DNA of 64,000 nucleotides. Origin: JBOGOC01 sp050747525. GTDB lineage: Bacteria > Acidobacteriota > Polarisedimenticolia > JACPZX01 > DASXTC01. Made by a program: the position numbers and the translations under genes. This document shows, in pieces, positions 7,753 through 17,321 of this stretch; the first letter of the stretch is position 1, and each line of letters begins with the position of its first letter. The notes below the pieces were generated by a model. The model made no database searches, had not been told where the DNA came from, and saw only the letters and a program-made list of their open reading frames with translations. The stretch spans positions 14,050-78,049 of the forward strand of contig JBOGOC010000058.1 in NCBI GenBank assembly GCA_050747525.1, given 5' to 3'.

Positions 7753-8714
7753 GCGGAGCCGGGAGGGGACGTGCGCCGGATCTTCTCCACCACCTGGAGC
7801 GCGACGTCAAGCGCCGCCCTTCCCGCAGCGCCCGTCACGGGGAAGGCCGCCCCGCCGGTCACGGCTTCGGCGAACGCCTTCAGCTCGCGCCGCAGCGGCT
7901 CGTCGGCCGGCACTGTCACCGACTCCCGCACGATGGCGGGCCGTTCGCCCGGGGCCGACGCCTCCAGGCGGTAGTGCTCCAGGGAACGCTCCGCGCAGTC
8001 GCACGACAGGTAGCTGCGGGTCTGGAAGACGCGGATCTTGCGCGTCCTGGTCGCGCTGATGCGGCTCGCCGTGAGGTTGGCCACGCACCCGGAGGCGAAG
8101 GTGAGCCGGGCGTTGGCGATGTCCACCTTGGGAGTGAGCGCGTGCACGCCCACGGCTTCCACGGACGTGACCTCCCCGCCATCCAGCGCGAGGGCGATGT
8201 CGATGTCGTGGATCATCAGGTCGAGCACGACGTCGATGTCCAGGCTGCGCGGCGCGAAGCTGCCCAGCCGGTGGCATTCGATGAATCGAGGATTCTTGGT
8301 GCGGCCGGTCAAGGCCTGCACCGCGGGGTTGAAGCGCTCCGTGTGCCCCACGGCCAGCAGGGCCCCCGAGCGTCCCGCCGCTTCGATGAGCCGATCGGCC
8401 TCCGCCAGCGTGGAGGCCATGGGCTTCTCCACCAGGACCGCCACCCCTTCCCTCAGGAAGGGCTCCGCCACGGCCAGATGGGCCACCGTCGGCACGGCCA
8501 CCGACAGGGCATCCACGCGGCCCAGCAGGGCCAGAGGATCCGGCCAGGCCTCGCATCCGTGCCGCGCGGCCACCTCGCGGGCGCGCGCAGGATCGGTGTC
8601 CGCAACCCCCACCAGCGTGCATGCGTCCAGTTCCGCATACAGGCGCGCGTGATGCTGGCCCAGGTGGCCGACTCCGGCCACTCCCACGCGCAGCGGCGCT
8701 CGTCCGGAGGTCAC
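7749..8714 (-). CDS. Gfo/Idh/MocA family NAD(P)-dependent oxidoreductase
   Basis: A 321-residue oxidoreductase that starts with GTG overlapping the lpxA stop (GTGA). The Rossmann motif GVGHLGQHHARLY is at about residues 12-24, the family hallmark VEKPMA at about residues 92-97, and the catalytic-site region HDIDIALAL near residue 170. Proteins of this family oxidise or epimerise sugars, often nucleotide sugars. The homologue right after lpxA is found in several phyla and could act on UDP-GlcNAc derivatives, as GnnA does with GnnB to make the 3-amino sugar of some lipid A; no GnnB aminotransferase is present here, so that specific role is unproven. Confidence 0.85.
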   Translation of the reverse strand: MTSGRAPLRVGVAGVGHLGQHHARLYAELDACTLVGVADTDPARAREVAARHGCEAWPDPLALLGRVDALSVAVPTVAHLAVAEPFLREGVAVLVEKPMASTLAEADRLIEAAGRSGALLAVGHTERFNPAVQALTGRTKNPRFIECHRLGSFAPRSLDIDVVLDLMIHDIDIALALDGGEVTSVEAVGVHALTPKVDIANARLTFASGCVANLTASRISATRTRKIRVFQTRSYLSCDCAERSLEHYRLEASAPGERPAIVRESVTVPADEPLRRELKAFAEAVTGGAAFPVTGAAGRAALDVALQVVEKIRRTSPPGSA

Positions 8715-9484
8715 TTCACGATGCCGCGTGTGGACGCGCGGATGAAGGCCGCCAGCTCGCGGCATTCCTCCCACGACGCCAGCTCGGCTTCGATGCGCTC
8801 CACGGCCTGGCCGGTGTTGAGACCGGACTGCTTGAGGTAGCGGTAGGCCTTCTTGAGCGCCTGCACCGACTCCGGCGAGAAGCCCTTGCGCTCCAGGCCG
8901 ATGGTGTTGACGCCGTACGTGGTGGCGCGGTTCCCCACCGTCTTGATGAAAGGGAGCGCGTCCTGCGTCACCACCGAGTAGCCACCGATGAAGGCGTGAC
9001 GGCCGATCCTGCAGAACTGATGCACGCCGGAGAAGGCGCCCACGGTCGCTCCGTCCTCCACCGTCACGTGCCCGGCCAGCGTGGCCGCGTTGGCGAAGAT
9101 GGTGCCGTTGCCCACCTGACAGTCGTGCGCCACGTGAGCGTAGGCCATGAAGTAGTTCCCCTCCCCGATCCGCGTGATCCCGCCGCCCCCCGCCGTGCCG
9201 CGGTTGATGGTCACGAACTCGCGGAAGGTGTTCCTCGCGCCGATCTCCAGGCGCGTGATTTCCCCCTTGTGCTTGAGGTCCTGAGGGTCGGTCCCGATGG
9301 AGGCGAAGGGGTAGACCCTGCACCCGGCTCCCAGCACCACGGGCCCGTGCAGGCTGGCGTGCGCATCCACCGCGCATCCTTCCCCCAGCGTGACGTCCGC
9401 TCCGATGGTGGCGTAGGGGCCGACGCTCACGTCGGGCGCGAGCCTGGCTTCCGGGGAGATGATGGCGGCAGGATGGCGCGTCAC
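8711..9484 (-). CDS. lpxA: UDP-N-acetylglucosamine acyltransferase
   Basis: A 257-residue enzyme that performs the first step of lipid A synthesis, transferring a 3-hydroxyacyl group from acyl carrier protein to UDP-GlcNAc. The N-terminal two-thirds is a left-handed beta helix of hexapeptide repeats. The catalytic His lies in the AYAHVAHDCQVGN segment, and the family signature GVHQFCRIGRHAFIGG is present, followed by a helical C-terminus. The GTG start overlaps the fabZ stop by four bases (GTGA). Length is as in E. coli (262). It sits in the order lpxD-fabZ-lpxA, as in E. coli, but lpxB does not follow. Confidence 0.96.
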   Translation of the reverse strand: MTRHPAAIISPEARLAPDVSVGPYATIGADVTLGEGCAVDAHASLHGPVVLGAGCRVYPFASIGTDPQDLKHKGEITRLEIGARNTFREFVTINRGTAGGGGITRIGEGNYFMAYAHVAHDCQVGNGTIFANAATLAGHVTVEDGATVGAFSGVHQFCRIGRHAFIGGYSVVTQDALPFIKTVGNRATTYGVNTIGLERKGFSPESVQALKKAYRYLKQSGLNTGQAVERIEAELASWEECRELAAFIRASTRGIVK

Positions 9485-9930
9485 GCCGGCACTCCGGCCG
9501 GGCGCGTGGTCATGGCCGAGAGGATCTCCGCCTCGGCCGCCAGCTGCCCGTCCACGCGGGCCTCGCCCCACATGCGGCACACCTGCGGCTTGAGGCGCAG
9601 GACCTTCAGCTCGAAGCGGATCTGATCGCCGGGAACCACGGGCCTGCGGAAGCGGCACTTGTCGATGCCGGTGAAGTAGATCAGCTTGTCGGACCGGTCC
9701 GCCACGTCGGCCAGCAGCAGCGCCGCGCCCACCTGGGCCATCCCTTCCACGATCAGCACGCCGGGCATGATGGGCAGCCCGGGGAAGTGCCCTGCGAAGA
9801 AGGGCTCGTTGATGGTGACGTTCTTGATGCCCACGGCGCGCGTGCGCGACTCCATCTCCAGGATGCGATCCACCAGGAGAAAGGGATAACGGTGGGGCAG
9901 GATGTCCAGGATCTGCTTGAGGTCCAGCAC
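9481..9930 (-). CDS. fabZ: 3-hydroxyacyl-ACP dehydratase FabZ
   Basis: A 149-residue hot-dog fold dehydratase of type II fatty acid synthesis. It dehydrates 3-hydroxyacyl-ACP and so competes with LpxA/LpxD for the same acyl chains, which explains the conserved clustering. Visible are the N-terminal ILPHRYPFLLVDRI, the catalytic His in HFPGLPIMPGVL and the catalytic Glu in IVEGMAQ. It begins 3 bases after the lpxD stop and overlaps lpxA by 4 bases. Confidence 0.96.
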   Translation of the reverse strand: MLDLKQILDILPHRYPFLLVDRILEMESRTRAVGIKNVTINEPFFAGHFPGLPIMPGVLIVEGMAQVGAALLLADVADRSDKLIYFTGIDKCRFRRPVVPGDQIRFELKVLRLKPQVCRMWGEARVDGQLAAEAEILSAMTTRPAGVPA

Positions 9931-9933
9931 GCC

Positions 9934-10959
9934 TCACTCCTCCTTGTCGGCCGGTGACGCGCCTTCGAGCCTGGCCAGCCGCCTGCGCAGCTCGGGCAGT
10001 CGTGCGAACAGCGCTGCGGCCCGCCGCCACCGGCCCGCTTCGATGGCGGGCGTGCCGATGACGAACGCGCCCTCGGGAAGGTCCTGCAGGACGGCGGACT
10101 TCGCCCCCACGCGGGCCCCGTCCCCGATCTCGAGGTGCCCCGCGGCCCCCGACTGCCCGGCGAAGATCACGTTGCGCCCGATGCGGGTGCTGCCGCTGAT
10201 GCCGGTCTGGGCCACCAGGATGGTGTTCTCGCCGATGCGCACGTTGTGCCCGATCTGGACCAGATTGTCGATCTTCGTGCCGCGCCCGATGCGGGTGCTT
10301 CCGAAGGTGGCCCGATCGATGGTGGCATTGGAGCCGATCTCCACATCGTCCTCCACGATCACGTTGCCCACCTGAGGGATCTTGTGGTGCCGATCTCCCT
10401 CGCGGGCGAACCCGAACCCGTCACTGCCGATCACCGCGCCCGCGTGCACGATCGCGCGGCTCCCGATCCGGCATCCGGCGTAGACGGTGACCCGGGGGTG
10501 CAGCACGCTGTCCTCCCCCACCGTGACCCGGTCGCCCAGCACCACCCCGGCCATGAGCACCGCGCGATCGCCCACCTCGCACGACTCTCCCAGGACGGCT
10601 CCCGCCTGGATGCAGACCCCGGCGCCCAGGCGGCACGAGGCAGGCACGTGGGCTCCCGGGCTGACACCGGGCGCCGGCCGGACAGGCGGGTGGAAGATCT
10701 CCAGCGCGAGGGCCAGCGCGAGGTAGGGATCGGCCACCACCAGCAGGTTGCGCCCCGGAAGGCGCACCCCCTCGGCCGCCAGGATGGCGCCCGCACCGGT
10801 GCGTTCGGCCTCGGCCAGGTAGCGCGCGTTCGACAGGAAGCTCAGATCCGTGCCCGACGCCTCGTTCAGCGGAGCGATGCCGCGCAGGCGGAGGGACGCG
10901 TCTCCCTCCACGCGGCCGTTCAGCAGCCTGCCCAGCTCCGCCAGCGCCAGCTCCGGCAC
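9934..10959 (-). CDS. lpxD: UDP-3-O-acylglucosamine N-acyltransferase
   Basis: A 341-residue enzyme adding the N-linked hydroxyacyl chain in lipid A synthesis. The N-terminal uridine-binding domain (about residues 1-100, with ASGTDLSFLSNARY) is followed by a long hexapeptide-repeat beta helix. The catalytic His is in NLVQIGHNVRIGEN, and SGSTRIGRNVIFAGQSGAAGH is the usual conserved segment just after it. A short helical tail ends in charged residues. Located directly between skp and fabZ, the canonical gene order. Confidence 0.96.
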   Translation of the reverse strand: MPELALAELGRLLNGRVEGDASLRLRGIAPLNEASGTDLSFLSNARYLAEAERTGAGAILAAEGVRLPGRNLLVVADPYLALALALEIFHPPVRPAPGVSPGAHVPASCRLGAGVCIQAGAVLGESCEVGDRAVLMAGVVLGDRVTVGEDSVLHPRVTVYAGCRIGSRAIVHAGAVIGSDGFGFAREGDRHHKIPQVGNVIVEDDVEIGSNATIDRATFGSTRIGRGTKIDNLVQIGHNVRIGENTILVAQTGISGSTRIGRNVIFAGQSGAAGHLEIGDGARVGAKSAVLQDLPEGAFVIGTPAIEAGRWRRAAALFARLPELRRRLARLEGASPADKEE

Positions 10960-10966
10960 GAATCCC

Positions 10967-11524
10967 TCAGCGCTTCGGAGCCGATGGGGCGCTCATCGCG
11001 GTCTTGGTGGACTCGTTGAAGCGCACCAGCACCTCCTCGGTGATGTCCACCGTGGGCGTGGCGAAGTACACGGTGCCTCGCTCCAGGATGACCGTGTATC
11101 CCTTCTCCGTTCCGTACTTGGCGATCATTTCCCGGAACAGGGCGATCAGGCGCGCCTGGGCTTTGTTGGCTGCATCCTGGAATTCCGCGGATGCGTCGTC
11201 GTTGAGCCGCTCGTACTCCACACGCTTGCGCTTGAGCTGGCGGGTGATCTCATCCCGCTTCTCGTCACTGAGGCTGAGCTGAGCGCTGAGGGCCTGATCC
11301 TGCAGCCCTTTGATCTCCTTTTCCTTCGCTTCGATGGCGGCTGCCTTGGCGTTGCGCAGCTTCTCCAGCTCCAGCTTCAGCCGCTTGCCTTCCTCGCTGT
11401 CGTTCAGCACGCGGTCCTGGTTCACCACCGCGACCCGCGGGGCCTCCGCCGCGGCCGTCTGGGCGAGGGACGCCGGAACCGTGAAGATGAACGCGGCAAC
11501 GCCGACGACCAGGGGCTTTGTCAT
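10967..11524 (-). CDS. OmpH/Skp-family periplasmic chaperone
   Basis: A 185-residue exported protein with a clear signal peptide (MTKPLVVGVAAFIFTVPASLAQ). The mature part starts with VAVVNQDRVLNDSEEGKR and forms a long charged coiled coil (about residues 45-140), the tentacle region of Skp. It then returns to the body with GYTVILERGTVYFATPTVDITEEVL. Skp holds unfolded outer-membrane proteins in the periplasm before BamA inserts them. The ATG with AGGAG eight bases upstream was chosen over a TTG six codons earlier. Position bamA-skp-lpxD is classical. Confidence 0.9.
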   Translation of the reverse strand: MTKPLVVGVAAFIFTVPASLAQTAAAEAPRVAVVNQDRVLNDSEEGKRLKLELEKLRNAKAAAIEAKEKEIKGLQDQALSAQLSLSDEKRDEITRQLKRKRVEYERLNDDASAEFQDAANKAQARLIALFREMIAKYGTEKGYTVILERGTVYFATPTVDITEEVLVRFNESTKTAMSAPSAPKR

Positions 11525-11640
11525 GGCACGGACTCCTATCAACCTTCACACTCCTTTTCAGATCGGGTCACGGGACCAGCCCGCCCTCCCGAAAGTGTCT
11601 TGATTCTAGCGCGTTCCACACCGGGCCGCGGATGGCCCAG

Positions 11641-11672
11641 TCCGGCAATGTCAGCCGGTCCGGCAATGTCAG
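11641..11672. repeat. Short tandem duplication at the 3' end of bamA
   Basis: The 14-base unit TCCGGCAATGTCAG occurs at 11641-11654 and again at 11659-11672, an 18-base period. The second copy covers the bamA stop codon, so a second in-frame-like stop lies just downstream. It looks like a small replication-slippage duplication. Confidence 0.6.
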
Positions 11673-14077
11673 AAGGTCGTGCCGATGGAGAAGAGGAACG
11701 ACCGGCTGTCCTCGAACCCGCTCTCATTGAAGGTCTGCCCCCAGATCAGGCGCAGGGGGGCCCCGAACACGGGCAGGAAGAATCTCATCTCCAGGCCTGC
11801 GTCTCCCACCATGCCGGCGAGACTGGGCGTCTGCCACTCGGCAAAGGCGTTGCCCACGTCGGCGTACAGCACGAGGTCTACGGGCTGGGAAAGGGGGATG
11901 GTGTATTCGATGTTGAACAGCGCCTTGGTGGTGCCGCCCACCACGCTGGTGAAGAAGCCCAGGTCCTGCCGCCCGTGGCAGAGGCCGATGGGGCACGGGG
12001 GGCAGTCGCTCAGCCTTTCCACCGCCTGCTGGTCGCCGAACGTGCACAGGAAGCCCACCGGACCGACCGAGCGCGTGCTGTAGTTGCGCAGGCTGCGCTC
12101 CCCTCCCAGGAAGTACCGCTCGTAGGTCTGCAGGGTGTCGCCCTGCAAGGGACGCACGTAGCCCAGCTCGAGGTTGATGCCGATGAAGTGGTTGCGGATG
12201 GTGGGGATGAAGATCTGCATCTCGGCCTGGGGCTTGATGAAGGAGTTCTCCCCACCCAGCGCCGCGCCTCCGTACTCGGTGGAGCCGATGAACTGGAAGC
12301 CCCTCGAGGGCCGGTAGAAGTTGTTGCGCGTGTCGAAGCTGTACACGGGACGCAGGCTCGAGGTGGTGCTGTAGGTCGTGAAGCCCTGGACGGGATTGTA
12401 GTTGGTCTTCTCCACCAGGAAGGTCACGCTCAGGTTCTGAAACGAGCGGAAGCGGCGTCCAAGCGTCACGCTCCCGCCGTTGCCGGTGGTGGTGAAGCCC
12501 GTGTAGTCGGTGTCGCGCCGGAAGAGGCTCACTCCAGCCGTGATCGGCTTGCCCATCAGGTAGGGCTCGGTGAAGGTGATCTGATAGCGGCTGGCGATGG
12601 CCCCCACCTGGCCGTTCACCGACAATAAGTTACCCCGCCCCATGAAGTTGCGCGTCTGATAGGAGGTGGCCAGGAAGCCGCCATCCAGCCCCGAGTATCC
12701 GCCCCCGATCTGCAGCTCGCTGCGGCGCGGCTCGGTGCCGTTGAGGGTCACCTTCAGCCGATTGGTCCCCTCCACCGGTGTGATGCTGGGTTCGCTGCTG
12801 AGCTGGAAATAGCCGAGCTGGGTGATGCGGCGCATCCCGGTGCGGAAGGCGTTGAGGTCGAACAGCTCACCCTCGGCCAGCGGCATCTCGCGGCGCAGCA
12901 CGAAGTCCCGCGTGGTGAGGTTGCCGGCGAACGAGATGCTGTCGAGGTAGTACTGCTTGTCCTCGTTGACCTTGATGGTCACGTCGGCTGTGGCATCCTG
13001 GTGGCGGTCGATCACACGGTTGGTGGAGACGTAGAAGTAGCCGCGCTGGCCGTAGCGCGCGTCGATGGAGGACAGACCCGCCTTGAGCAGGGACTCGTTG
13101 ACGACGTCGCCCTTCATGAGCGGAACCAGACCCAGGAGCTCGTCGGACGGGAAGACCGTGTTGCCGTTGACCGCGAGCGAGCGCAGCGTGTAGCGCTTGC
13201 CCTCCATGACCCGCTGCTCGATGGCCACCCACTTGCGCGACTTGCCCTCCTTCTTGCTGCTCTTCTCCTCCACCACCGAGACCTGCGCCGGCGGCAGGTC
13301 GAGATCGATGTACCCGACGTCGCCGTACAGGGTCTCCAATTCGCGCAGATCCGTGTCGAACTTGAGGGGATGATAGATGTCCCGCTGCTTGATGAACGAG
13401 AACCAGCCCTTCTCCCGGGTGTTCTTGAGGGCCTTCTTGAGGCGTCGGTCGGAGAAGACCGTGTTGCCCACGAACTCGATGGACCGGATCTTGGTCTTGG
13501 CCCCTTCCTCGATGGTGAAGGCCACCTCCACGTTGCCGCCGCCCGCTTCGCGGATCTCCGCGGTCACCTCGGCGTCGAGGTAGCCCTTCTGGTTCAGAAG
13601 GCTCTTGATCGCTTCCTCGGCCTTCTTCAGGACGTCGTAGTCCACGGGCTCGCCGATGTCGATCTGGGCGTTGCGGCCCTTGAGGGCGTCTTCGATCTGC
13701 GTCTCGCCCACGACCTTGCTCTCGTCGTAGGTGAGCGAGTTCACGACGGGCTTCTCCTTCACGTGCACGATGACGGCCTTGCCCCCTTCCACGTCACGCG
13801 ACTCGATGGACAGATCCTCGAACAGGCCGCGGGCCCAGATCCTCTTGAACTCGTCCCTCAGCACCTGCTCGTCGAAGGGGTCGCCTACCTTCACCGTCAT
13901 GAGGTGAAGGACGGCCTCGTCTGAGATGCGCTGGTTCCCCTCGATGACGACCCGCACCACCTTGGGGCGGCCGTCGGACGTCTGGGCGCGCGCGGGGAGC
14001 GCGGCCGCCAGCAGGACCGGCAGCAGGCATACAAGGTGGACCGCACGGGCGTACCCGAACGCCCTCAGACCAGGCAA
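11669..14077 (-). CDS. bamA: Outer membrane protein assembly factor BamA
   Basis: An 802-residue Omp85 protein. A signal peptide (LLPVLLAAALPARAQ) is followed by five POTRA domains (about residues 35-410, repeating the V.I.GN......L pattern) and a C-terminal 16-strand beta barrel ending in SFLFSIGTTF with a terminal Phe. The L6 motif that reads VRGF/Y in most BamAs appears here as LRNY within GGERSLRNYSTRSVGP. It is followed by an unusual loop with four cysteines. I place the start at TTG 14075-14077, 13 bases after the clpC stop and preceded by TGAGGA; upstream frame overlaps clpC. Essential outer-membrane insertase. Confidence 0.94.
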   Translation of the reverse strand: MPGLRAFGYARAVHLVCLLPVLLAAALPARAQTSDGRPKVVRVVIEGNQRISDEAVLHLMTVKVGDPFDEQVLRDEFKRIWARGLFEDLSIESRDVEGGKAVIVHVKEKPVVNSLTYDESKVVGETQIEDALKGRNAQIDIGEPVDYDVLKKAEEAIKSLLNQKGYLDAEVTAEIREAGGGNVEVAFTIEEGAKTKIRSIEFVGNTVFSDRRLKKALKNTREKGWFSFIKQRDIYHPLKFDTDLRELETLYGDVGYIDLDLPPAQVSVVEEKSSKKEGKSRKWVAIEQRVMEGKRYTLRSLAVNGNTVFPSDELLGLVPLMKGDVVNESLLKAGLSSIDARYGQRGYFYVSTNRVIDRHQDATADVTIKVNEDKQYYLDSISFAGNLTTRDFVLRREMPLAEGELFDLNAFRTGMRRITQLGYFQLSSEPSITPVEGTNRLKVTLNGTEPRRSELQIGGGYSGLDGGFLATSYQTRNFMGRGNLLSVNGQVGAIASRYQITFTEPYLMGKPITAGVSLFRRDTDYTGFTTTGNGGSVTLGRRFRSFQNLSVTFLVEKTNYNPVQGFTTYSTTSSLRPVYSFDTRNNFYRPSRGFQFIGSTEYGGAALGGENSFIKPQAEMQIFIPTIRNHFIGINLELGYVRPLQGDTLQTYERYFLGGERSLRNYSTRSVGPVGFLCTFGDQQAVERLSDCPPCPIGLCHGRQDLGFFTSVVGGTTKALFNIEYTIPLSQPVDLVLYADVGNAFAEWQTPSLAGMVGDAGLEMRFFLPVFGAPLRLIWGQTFNESGFEDSRSFLFSIGTTF

Positions 14078-14090
14078 GGAATCAGGGTCC

Positions 14091-16517
14091 TCAGGTGGCG
14101 AGGTTGAACTGCGGCGCTTCCCGGAAGGCGAGCCTGTCCCCTTCGAGGAACACCTCCACGTGGGCACAGCCGGGGAACTTGCCCTGGATCAGATCCTCCG
14201 AGAGGGCGTCTTCGATGTGCCGCTGGATGGCGCGGCGCAGGGGCCTGGCCCCGTAGGACCGATCCGAGGCCGTCGCCTTGAGCAGCCAGCTGTAGGCGTC
14301 GTCGGTGAGCGTGATCTCGAGGTTGCGCGTCTTCAGCGTCTCGTTGAGCTTCCTGATCATCAGGCGGCTGATGGACAGCAGCTCCTGGTCGACGAGCGGA
14401 TCGAACACGATGATCTCGTCGATGCGGTTCAGGAACTCGGGGCTCAGCGTGCGCTTGACGTCGCTCAACACCATCTCGCGGTTGCGGGTGTTCTCCGTGG
14501 AGTCTCCACGCGTCAGGAACCCGGGCCGCTTGTCCATGTCGATGCTGGACGAGCCGATGTTGGAGGTCATGATGACCAGGGTGTTTTTGAAATCCACCGT
14601 GTCGCCGTAGGCGTCGGTGAGCTGTCCGTCCTCGAACACCTGCAGCAGGATGTTCAGGACGTCCGGGTGCGCCTTCTCGATCTCATCGAGCAGGATGACG
14701 CTGTAGGGCTTCCGCTTGATGCGCTCGGTCAGCTGGCCGCCCTCTTCGTGGCCGACGTAGCCCGGGGGCGAGCCGATCATCTTGGCGATGGCATGCTTCT
14801 CCATGTACTCCGACATGTCGAAGCGCACCAGGGCCGACTCGTTGCCGAACATGAAGGCGGCCAGGGTGCGGGCCACCTCGGTCTTGCCCACGCCGGTGGG
14901 CCCCAGGAAGATGAACGACCCCATGGGGCGCATCGGGCTCTTGAGCCCGGCCCGCGAGCGCCGGATGGCACGCGCCAGGGCCGAGATGGCGGAATGCTGG
15001 CCCACGATCCGCTCATGGAGGAAGTCTTCCATCCTCATGAGCTTCTCCATCTCTTCCTTCTCCACCGTGGCCAGCGGGATCCCCGTCCACCGCGAGATGA
15101 CGTCCTCGATGTCGGCCTTGTCCACCTCGAGGATCATCTGCCCCTCGTCCTCCGACTTGCGGCGCAGGTCCTCGAACTGGCGGCGCAAGGTCATCTCTTC
15201 GTCGTGGTGGCGCACGGCGCGCTCGAAGTCCTTGCGGGCCAGCGCGCGCTTCATGCTGCGCGTGGCCTCCTTGAGCCGCGACTCCACCTGCTTCACCTCG
15301 AGGTACGAGGTGCGCTTCTTGAGTTTGACACGCGCCCCGGCCTCGTCGATGACATCGATGGCCTTGTCGGGGAGGAAGCGGTCGGTGATGTACCGGTTCG
15401 ACAGGTACACCGAGCTGACCAGCGCCTCGTCGGTGTAGCGCACCTGATGGAACCGCTCGTAGCGATCCTTGATGCCGCGAAGGATGCTGATGGTCTCGTC
15501 CTCGTTGGGCGGGACGATCTTGATGGCCTGAAACCGCCGCACCAGTGCGCGATCCTTCTCGATGTACTTGTGGTAGTCGCGCGGCGTGGTGGCGCCGATG
15601 CACTGGACCTCACCGCGCGAGAGCGCAGGCTTCAGGATGTTGGCCGCGTCGAGCGACCCCTCCGCCGACCCCGCGCCGATGAGAGAGTGGATCTCGTCGA
15701 TGAAGATGATGATGTCCTCGGAGCCTGTCAGCTCGCTGATGATCCCCTTGAGCCGCTCCTCGAACTGCCCGCGGTACTTGGTGCCCGCCACGATGAGCGA
15801 CAGATCGAGCGCCAGGATGCGCTTGTCGACCAGGCTGGGCGGCACGTTGCCCTCGACGATGCGCTGGGCCAGACCTTCCACGATGGCCGTCTTGCCCACG
15901 CCCGGCTCGCCCAGCAGCACGGGATTGTTCTTGCGGCGGCGCGACAGAATCTGCACCACGCGCTCCAGCTCTCCCTCGCGCCCGATGAGCGGGTCGAACA
16001 TGCCGCTCTCGGCCATGGCCGAGAGGTCCTGCGAGAACTCGTTGAGGAAGGGGGTCTCCCGCTTCTTCTTGGGGACGCCGCGCTTCTTGAGGATGGCCAC
16101 GGTGTCCTCGCGCACCGCGTACAGCTCCATCCCCTTCTCCTGCAGGACGCGCGCGGCGGCGGAGTGCTCCACGCGCAGCAGGCCCAGCAGAATGTGCTCC
16201 GTCCCCACGTAGGAGTGAAGCAGCCGGTTCGCTTCCTCCTCGGCGTAGGTGAGCGCCTTCTTGGTCTCTTCGCTGAAGGGGATCTCCACCGACGTGGAGA
16301 TCTTCTCCCGTGACGGGCCGATCTCCTCGAGCTCGGAGCGCAGGGCGTCCACCGCGATGTTCGAGCGCTGGAACAGCTCGCGCGTGATCTCCTCGCCTTC
16401 CTTGAGCAGCCCGAGCAGGAGATGTTCCGTCCCGATCACCCGGCTGCCCATCTGACTCGCTTCGTAGCGTGCCAGGAAGAGGACCCTCTTTGCCTTCTCG
16501 GTGAATTTCTCGAACAT
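14091..16517 (-). CDS. clpC: ClpC-type AAA+ unfoldase
   Basis: An approximately 808-residue Hsp100 protein. Two N-terminal Clp_N repeats come first (TEHLLLGLL and TEHILLGLL), then AAA domain 1 with Walker A GEPGVGKT and Walker B IIIFIDE. A short UvrB/UVR-like linker (ALARKDFERAVRHHDEEM) and AAA domain 2 with GPTGVGKTE and VILLDEIEKAHPDV follow. The PGF tripeptide near the end of AAA2 fits the ClpP-docking loop. The short linker makes it ClpC rather than ClpB. The start MFEKFTEKA matches the family; an in-frame ATG 42 bases upstream is an alternative. It lies between lolD and bamA, in the envelope block; clpP is not in the window. Confidence 0.92.
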   Translation of the reverse strand: MFEKFTEKAKRVLFLARYEASQMGSRVIGTEHLLLGLLKEGEEITRELFQRSNIAVDALRSELEEIGPSREKISTSVEIPFSEETKKALTYAEEEANRLLHSYVGTEHILLGLLRVEHSAAARVLQEKGMELYAVREDTVAILKKRGVPKKKRETPFLNEFSQDLSAMAESGMFDPLIGREGELERVVQILSRRRKNNPVLLGEPGVGKTAIVEGLAQRIVEGNVPPSLVDKRILALDLSLIVAGTKYRGQFEERLKGIISELTGSEDIIIFIDEIHSLIGAGSAEGSLDAANILKPALSRGEVQCIGATTPRDYHKYIEKDRALVRRFQAIKIVPPNEDETISILRGIKDRYERFHQVRYTDEALVSSVYLSNRYITDRFLPDKAIDVIDEAGARVKLKKRTSYLEVKQVESRLKEATRSMKRALARKDFERAVRHHDEEMTLRRQFEDLRRKSEDEGQMILEVDKADIEDVISRWTGIPLATVEKEEMEKLMRMEDFLHERIVGQHSAISALARAIRRSRAGLKSPMRPMGSFIFLGPTGVGKTEVARTLAAFMFGNESALVRFDMSEYMEKHAIAKMIGSPPGYVGHEEGGQLTERIKRKPYSVILLDEIEKAHPDVLNILLQVFEDGQLTDAYGDTVDFKNTLVIMTSNIGSSSIDMDKRPGFLTRGDSTENTRNREMVLSDVKRTLSPEFLNRIDEIIVFDPLVDQELLSISRLMIRKLNETLKTRNLEITLTDDAYSWLLKATASDRSYGARPLRRAIQRHIEDALSEDLIQGKFPGCAHVEVFLEGDRLAFREAPQFNLAT

Positions 16518-16604
16518 CTCCCTCAGCCCCTCATGCCGTCGAACCTGAGCAGCGACCATCGTATGCCGATGGGGGTTTCTCCTGTTCCGCCTTACATTCT
16601 AGCG

Positions 16605-17313
<709 letters not shown>

Positions 17314-17321
<8 letters not shown>

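Noticed and set aside
13926..16313. Long open frame of 795 codons on the plus strand opposite clpC
   Set aside because: It is antisense to a clear ClpC gene and its translation is low-complexity Leu/His/Arg/Val-rich, typical of the complementary strand of GC-rich coding DNA.
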